Of a DNA stretch of 64,000 bases, positions 57,545 through 64,000 are shown one piece after another. Below the pieces are notes generated by a model. That model saw nothing but the letters and a program-made list of their open reading frames with translations. It was not told where the DNA came from and ran no database searches. The position numbers and the translations under genes are program-made. The stretch lies in contig CM019168.2 in NCBI GenBank assembly GCA_009739505.2, positions 8,990,001 to 9,054,000 on the forward strand, written 5' to 3'. Within the stretch, counting starts at the first letter, position 1. Each line of letters begins with the position of its first letter. The DNA comes from Apolygus lucorum (Eukaryota > Arthropoda > Insecta > Hemiptera > Miridae).

Positions 57545-58138
57545 TTTTGGTTTATTAATTTCAATTATGAACCTTTGGAATCGACCAAGAAAAAAACATT
57601 TTAACCCTCCCTCAAAATTTGTTGGTTTACGTTTCAAGGTACGTAGAATCCGAAAATCGAATAAAAATTTGGCCGTCCGTCCGCCGTACGCGGCACTTTC
57701 TTTAGTTCGATTTTGATGAAAGTTTGGTATAAAGGCTCCATTTGGGGTCTAGTTTGCCCCGAAACTTTCGGTTGATGTAGGTCACTGCTAAGGGTTGAAA
57801 AAAGGTTGAAATTTTGAAAACGCCCTAGCTCTAAAACTTTCGATATGAAGGTATTGTTTTTCCTCTAATTTAAGATAGTATTGAATTTTTAGAGACCACG
57901 CGGAGCTGTGTAGGACAAACCTTTTGGTCCCTACGAGAACTTAATGGTTGGACTTACGATAAATCAGACACACGAATGTGAATCGCTAAAGAGGCCTAAT
58001 CTCCGTTCAAATTTTACCTGATCGTTGTAGGTACGTGGTAGGTAGGTAGGTGGCGACAGTGGCAAAACCGAGTTCTCTGCAGACGAGTGATCTATATAGA
58101 AAAATAATAAACCTTCGTGTAATAGTTTCCAGCGTTTT
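57545..58138 (-). mobile_element. repeat family A, older reverse copy
   Basis: Same ends and block order as the 29973-30573 copy, with many substitutions and small deletions (for example within the GTACGCGGCACTTT region). A GTAGGTAGGTAGG microsatellite has expanded at about 58037-58052. Confidence 0.75.
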
Positions 58139-58563
58139 GCCCTCAAGCATCTACCGTCGATTTTGAAAACTAACCAGCTCCATGATAACTCCTTTCACTA
58201 ACCCAATTCTGTACTGATCCGTCTAAGCTACGCCAAGTGTTCTAAATATTTCGTACAACACGTTGAGAGGGAAAAAACTCCGAAGGATTCGATCTCACCC
58301 TAAAAACAATGAGAACAATAAAACGGTTGCTCACCGTTGAGCAAACGAAATCTCGATAAAAAGCCAATCTTTCAAATCTGCGTCGCACATACAATAGTTT
58401 TACGCAACTGCCGAGAAAGGGAGAGAGAAAAACTTAAAAAATAAAAGGCAGAAAGGGGGCACGTTCTATTCCGAGGAACTATATCAGATATTCGTCTATC
58501 CTTTCACGATCTGAGTCCCTTCTAGGCGGAACAGATCCTGCCTACCCTTACAAGTCACAGGTT

Positions 58564-58690
58564 ATGTCGAGCGTTCTGGTTGGAGAGGAAAAAAATTTCG
58601 GAGATTACGCAATGGAGAGTAACCTCGTCCTGAGTGTTTTGCGGTCACTTTTCGATCGGTTTGAGCTGATTCGAAGTTCGGGTTTCCGAG
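58564..58690 (+). CDS. candidate first or internal exon
   Basis: From ATG at 58564 the frame reads 42 codons plus one base (MSSVLVGEEKNFGDY.., ending FDRFELIRSSGFR) and meets a strong donor, GAG before GTGAGT, at 58691. Surrounding DNA (58440-58690) is GC-richer than its flanks, as near an insect promoter or 5' UTR. An acceptor-like CCTTACAAGTCACAG just upstream (ending about 58560) means it could instead be internal. I do not recognise the peptide, and the next exon is not visible. Confidence 0.3.
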
Positions 58691-59129
58691 GTGAGTTTTG
58701 GCGACTTTCTTCGGCGTGATCCGGTGATTTACCAGTCGGTTACAGGAGACTTGAGCTAGTAATGGAATCTAGAGCGGTTTTGTCGTAGAAATTTATTGCG
58801 TGAGGTTATCTTGAATCAGGTTTGGAAAAGAAGATAGTTCATGTTTAAAAAGGAAAGCTAGTTTGTTTCAAAAAGGTGGTGTTTTTAGGGTTATCGGCTA
58901 TTTTCACGTTTTTCAAGCCACTTTTGGATTATTACTTTTTTTGGGGATTGTAGGTTTTTTTCACGTTTTTCCCAGTTATTTTAGTTTATTATTTCAATCA
59001 AGTATGGAAAAATATCTACGACAACTTCAGCATTAGATGGTTTTTGATACAAAATACGTAAAAACCCAAAATCAAAATTCAATTTAAAAAAAATTGGTTG
59101 AAATTATCAAAATTTTAGACATTTTTCGC

Positions 59130-59300
59130 ATTTTCAAAAATATGAAGGTATTGTTTTTTCATTACTTTGAAAATAATATAATCTAAATTTCAGAATGAGA
59201 CCATTCAGAGCTTTGTAGGACTAGATGAGGGTTGATGGTGAAATTAATTTGCAATACTAGTGGTGAATTCATCATTGGGTTGCTTTGGTTTCTTGGTCAA
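59130..59300. repeat. distant family A-related repeat, copy 1
   Basis: ATATGAAGGTATTGTTTTTT, AGAATGAGACCATTCAGAGC and TTTGTAGGACT parallel the family A block (GGTATTGTTTTCC, GAGACCACGCGGAGC, CTGTAGGAC) in reverse orientation. The next part (GAGGGTTGATGGTGAAATTA..) is shared with 60140-60270 only. Confidence 0.5.
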
Positions 59301-60134
59301 AAAATGCCTATAACTTTCAATACGAAGGAATTGTTTTAGCGCGGGATTTTGTAATGATTCTCACTTACAACCGACCCGTTTCTAGGGAGATGTATCGCCG
59401 TTAGTTTTCATCCCACGAAAATCGTTGAAAAGGCCCCAATTTATGCGTAAATTATATACTGTCAAAACAGCTGTAAATAAGGACGAAGATGAGATATACC
59501 TCTGATTTAAAAGAACTGTAAACAACATTCGCGGTAAGAACCAACGATTTAGCGGTTTTTTGACATTTTCATGTCTTTGCTTTGGCACATAAACTGAATA
59601 ATCGTCACGAAAACTAAGCAAGTCTTGCTCACGTGACCAATAAATAAAGTAGATTCACTGTGTTGCGTAGAGAACAATCAACTGTTTTGATGCTTGGATA
59701 CATGAACTAACAACCTTACTTCACTACCTTGTTGTGTAGTGGTTGACATGAAAATGTCCCAATGTGTTGCAGACTCGTTTGCAAGCATTTGGTTTGATTA
59801 AGACCACTGATTTTATTTATATAGTTGGCTGGCATCGTTTTTATCAAAAAGTAAACTAAGGATCTTGTAACCTAGGCTTTTAGTTGCGATGTGTTCTTCG
59901 AAGTTTTAGATGTTTTCGATTCTTAGCAATATCGTTATTACTATTATGTCGCAAAGGTATGCATCAAGATGTGAATGGAATGACGAGCAATTTGAAAATT
60001 AGGCCCATATAGAGCTAAATTAAAACGACAGACAACAAATTCCTAGTAAAAGGAAATAACAAACAAACAAAACACGACTAAACCATGTTCCATATTTCTT
60101 TAATTTTAGCTGAAGGCTCTAAGCAGTTAGGGAG

Positions 60135-60270
60135 TTTTCATTAATTTAAAATACAATCCAGTTTTCAGAATGAAACCATGCAGAGCTCAGTTGGACTTTA
60201 TGAGGGTTGATAGCGAAATTAATTTGAAACATTGGTTGTGAATTGGTTAGCTTTGGTTGGTTCTTAGGCC
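60135..60270. repeat. distant family A-related repeat, copy 2
   Basis: This shares AGAATGAAACCATGCAGAGC, GAGGGTTGATAGCGAAATTA and TTGGTTTCTTGG-like blocks with 59160-59300, in the same orientation. It is about 1 kb from it. Confidence 0.5.
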
Positions 60271-61249
60271 ACAGTGGTCTCTCTAGAATGGAGTATTACT
60301 GGACCGACTACCCATTTGTGAACCATCTGATCGAATGATTTTTGATGACGTCCCTCAGTAAGACTTCGTGCAATTTATTTGTGATGAAGCGGGGCAGCAC
60401 ACAAATAAGCAATAATAATACAAATTTAAGATCAGAATCAAAATCCTCAAATAGTCGATTGGTCTGGTAGGTGGAGGAAGTTCTCGCTGGTTCTAATGTG
60501 TGAGTTCCCTCAAATTAAAATTTACTCCAGAAAGTACCTCGGAAGTATTTTTATGGTTCGTTCCCCTCACCTATATTATGCCTGGCTGTGTAAAAAAATC
60601 TTGTGTAGGCCTTATTCACCTACCGATTTGGGTAGGAATTTCAGCAAATTCTGTTTACATTTTTCCTGAATAGTTAATGGTGTGGGATAGATTAAAATCG
60701 GGTTGATTTCGGAAAATAAACCTCCTGTTATTTTTGGGAGACAATCAAAATTCATGATTTCAAAAAATAACCGGGAAAACGGACCTCTTCAACGTGAAGC
60801 GGGAACGCTCGCTGATTGGCTGTTCGGATCGCCTTCTCCTCAAAGTGTTGCCCGATGGTAACGAAAGTTATCAAACAAAAACGGGGGAAACCTAGTTTTC
60901 CCCATCTTGCTTTTTCTATTTTTTTCTTCAGTTTTTCGATTTCGAACTTTACTGGTTTTGTGAAATGTTGCATCTAAGGACTATAGATTTCACGATCTCA
61001 GCGCTTCAAGCGGCCGTAAATGAACTATTCCAGCTATTTTTAAACTTTCATATTTTCTACACTGTTTTGTTTATTCGTAAATTAGGAAGTACAGGCTGAA
61101 TGAAAGTTTGCCGTAGGGGTTTTTCGAGGTGCTGAATCCGATTTTGGGGTCAAAAATAGGAAATTCCGACATGGTGAAATTCCTCATTGTGCACTACGTC
61201 GCCGGAAGAAAGAGGGGTTTAAATCCGAAAAAATTGAAATGAACTTTTT

Positions 61250-61345
61250 TTTTCATTTATTTAAAATACTCGTTGTAAAGAATTTTTTAAATCGAATGAG
61301 ACTACCCAGAGCTATGTATGACTAATCGTTCGCCCCCCATGGAGA
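61250..61345. repeat. distant family A-related repeat, copy 3
   Basis: CGAATGAGACTACCCAGAGC, TATGTATGACTAATCGTTCG and CCCCCATGGAGACC parallel the family A block GAGACCACGCGGAGC..AGGACAAACCGTTCGCTCCC. Only about 90 bp are alignable by eye. Confidence 0.4.
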
Positions 61346-61599
61346 CCTAGATCTGGGGGAAGAAAATCATAAATTCGAACGTGAATCACAAATGAATGAT
61401 CAAATTTCAGTTGATAAAAAAAACTACTATTACTAGTAGTACTACTACTCTATGTTTCAGAAAAATCGAGTTACCTGATCTTCAGAATTTTTGTTTGTGT
61501 ATAATCACATTTGCGATTGCGCACTTGCTTCTATTAGTCCGATGTGAAAATGTAAACTTCTGGCTCTCGAGCCCAATATAAATTTGCAGTACGGTGATA

Positions 61600-62345
61600 A
61601 CTACTCTAATCAACATTGGATGCTCTAACATCTTGAAGACCCCCGCAAAGCTCCAAGTGTACCCCATCCATTTCTACTGCCCCACAGAACTTACTTGTTG
61701 GAGTCTTCTTTACGCCTATACTGGTGGGGATGCTTCTGTAGGAAGTCGTGACCTGTGAGAGTGCGGAAGCATCCACTTCAACCCTGAGAGGAAGGTCCGA
61801 CGGGATTCGCCCAGGTTTCCCTATCAGGGGTTTCCATTTCTTCCCCTGGGTGTTCTCTTCGTGTCTCACAGCAACTGTTTCCAGTATCTGTCGTTGCACC
61901 TCTCGTCTTGCTGCATAGTGATTTATACTCTGCATTGCCAAACAGCATCAGAGTCATCTGCGTAGTCAATACCCGCTACAGCAGTAATCGCTTTCTGTGT
62001 CAATCAGGATAACAATATTTGGAGGCCTGTCAAGCTTCACAGTCTCTGCCAGTGCCAACTGAATAGCTTTGATCTCACCATCTAAATGTGTGGCAACGAC
62101 TCCAACCGGTGTTCTTATTTGAAACCCCTACCCCAGCATTCCAGGTAGCATCCTTAGCTGATCCATCTGTTTATACTCGGAGCCAGAGGAAGTCAGGGAG
62201 ATATGGTAGATATGGTATATCTACCATTTCTATGGGATATATGGGAGATATGGTTGACCAAAGGAGGTCCACCATACATGCAGTGTCTTAAGAGCAGCCA
62301 TTCTTAGTTCCGAGGGAGTGGACTGGATTTTTTTCCAGGTCAACC
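61600..62345 (-). pseudogene. LINE ORF2 relic: RNase H domain and C-terminal knuckle
   Basis: The minus strand reads, in order and with frameshifts, a linker (TPSELRMAALKTLHVWW), an RNase H start (YTDGSAKDATWNAGVGVSNK), its Glu-containing helix (GEIKAIQLALAETVK), a third acidic motif (ILIDTESAITAVA), then a linker and a knuckle-like end (TSKFCGAVEMDGVHLELCGG). This order (RNase H, then Cys/His knuckle at the C terminus) is that of RNase H-bearing non-LTR elements. The RT domain is not visible upstream. An imperfect ATGGTAGATATAC tandem repeat interrupts the RNase H-proximal part at about 62200-62250. Confidence 0.75.
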
Positions 62346-64000
62346 CGTATCAACTCTGAGAATGCCATCAAAATCGGAACAAGATCGTGAAAATCAAGTT
62401 CGGTTTTGGAGAATTTATCAGTGGTACTGCTCAAAATACAATGAATTTTTACACTAATTTCGTATTCCATGAAATCCTAGGTGAGGATCTGGATTCTGTC
62501 CATCCATTTTAACAAACTTTTTTGTTGTATTTTGTTCATCTTATACTGCCAGGAGAAACTTCTTGATTTTTTCGTGAAATTCCTTGATCTTTGCCTATGT
62601 CTTATTTTTTCATAAACCTGCTCATGTTCCGTATATTGTTCCACTATATCGGTAAGCAAAATCCTTGAAACGCCATGATTTGTTTTTATTGACTTGGCAT
62701 TTACCATCTGGAGAACACCTATTTGGTTTGCTCATACCAATTTCTGGTTATAGTTTCTGTCAAAATAGGACGTAATTCATAGTGTTGAGGGTTGATGAAC
62801 CTTGAGGATCCAATTCAACGCCCTGCCCCGTAAATTCCTGATCCTATAGTCTGCTGGGAACAATCGCAATATCCTTGCCGTGAATTATCTTCTGTTTTAC
62901 TGGGGCGTCTGAAGCGCTTTTATGGCTTTTCATTGTGTTCGTTCCTGCATTCCGCGTTGAACGGGGGAGCCAACGGTTCTTGATGGATTCTGAATCCGTT
63001 CTCTGGACCCCTGAAGTACCGATATGAGAACAGAAGTTCGATGATAGACTGTCAATAATTGAATCATTGTCACGTCACTTCACTCCATCGACTCTCGACG
63101 TTTTTCTGCTTTTCCAAACACAATTTCCCAGTAATCCGAAAGCAATCGTATGTATTGAAGCCTAAACCTAAAACTATTCGAATACGGGCAATTTCGGATT
63201 TCAGAAACTGAGAAATCTCAGTATTTACGGTGCTGGAATTCACATTTATACTTTTTTTTTAGTATATCATGAATCAAACTCATTGAAGACTGTCGGGACT
63301 AACCTTCTGTAACCAAAGTCCATGAACAATATCAAGCACTCTCAGAGTGTATGGAGTAAGGGAGATCAGTCGAAATGAGTCGTGTGTCAGATTTTGTTTC
63401 GAGTGTGTCTCAAATTTTATTACCTGATGATGTTTTATTATCATGTTGCCAACTATCTCTGTTAAGAAGCTGGAAACTCTAATTAGAAATCTTATATTTC
63501 CATGGCTTCATTTCAAAATTCATCAATTTCTATTAGAACTGAACGTATTCAGAAGGAATTGAAACTAAATCTGTTTCTATATGATTTCGATACATTTCGT
63601 AACCACTCATCAACAATTCATCTGATTTGAGTCTCTTTAAATTTTGGTAATTTTTCAACTATTCGTCGAAGCCACACATTTCCTGCTCAATTTTATTCTG
63701 TGTTTCTGCAATATTTAATATTGAAATTACAATGCATCTTTTCACATTCTCTAGTTTTGTAGTAACCTTCTTGAAAGATTTGGCAAATCCATGTTCGTTT
63801 GAAATTTTAACAATCTTCTATTTATATTTATGAATTTCCGTTGTTTCTTGTACGAAGAGTTTCAAGACGCAGTTTTATTTATAATTGTTGCTCTTCGAAA
63901 CCTGGAATCTGCCATCATTGTTGTTTCCCAGACTTACAATCCAGCAGTTGTCAAGAGTTGCTATTATTGATTCCTCAAACCTCGATGCAGACATAATCGC
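62346..64000. other. no firm gene
   Basis: Higher-coordinate DNA beyond the LINE relic. A 76-codon minus frame at 62477-62707 is Lys/Arg-rich but matches nothing I know. The rest is AT-rich with no recognised feature. Confidence 0.35.

Overview
The window is nuclear DNA from an animal, most likely an insect; a hemipteran is my guess but the sequence does not settle it. The reasons are AT-rich DNA with few genes, GT-AG introns joining short exons, arthropod-type non-LTR elements (R1 and Jockey types), a Ty3/gypsy pol relic, a Tc1-like relic, piggyBac-like TTAA elements and the GTAGGTACCTAC microsatellite style common in insects. Nothing suggests a bacterium, an operon or a CRISPR array.

Only two host genes are well supported. 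On the minus strand, three exons (24472-24386, 23993-23446, 18947-18629) join in phase to encode a complete 317-residue secreted trypsin-fold protein. All three catalytic residues are replaced, so it is a serine-protease homologue and not an active protease. On the plus strand, two phase-compatible internal exons (44347-44516 and 51765-51923) belong to an unrecognised, highly charged, Thr/Glu/Lys-rich protein whose ends lie elsewhere. Weaker coding candidates are at 1569-1745 (-), 13083-13173 (+), 40089-40313 (-) and 58564-58690 (+).

Most of the rest is layered transposon debris. Family A (about 600 bp, hairpin end, possibly Helentron-like) has eight recognisable copies or fragments. Family B (190-340 bp, near-palindromic, with TGACGTCA sites) has six. 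Family C (a 145-bp unit rich in GCGCATGCGC) occurs alone and as the core of a 1.55-kb element with long inverted repeats at 21846-23392. There are two TTAA-flanked piggyBac-like elements (19628-21295 and 37920-38321), a 346-bp MITE (25721-26066), a 1.3-kb inverted-repeat element (5968-7287) and a deleted Tc1-like element (56323-56886). Several non-LTR relics carry visible target-site duplications, and one is nested inside another.

Region by region: 1-16 kb is repeats and gene-poor DNA; 17-18 kb holds the gypsy relic; 18.6-24.5 kb holds the protease homologue, whose 4.5-kb second intron carries two DNA transposons; 25-35 kb is MITEs and families A and B; 34.75-34.93 kb is a perfect 90-bp-arm palindrome; 35.5-38.5 kb is two non-LTR relics, each broken by a younger insertion; 44-52 kb is the charged-protein gene with transposons in its 7.2-kb intron; 53-64 kb is inverted and tandem repeats, a Tc1 relic, one candidate exon and an RNase H-bearing LINE relic. 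All calls come from reading the sequence; no database search was possible.
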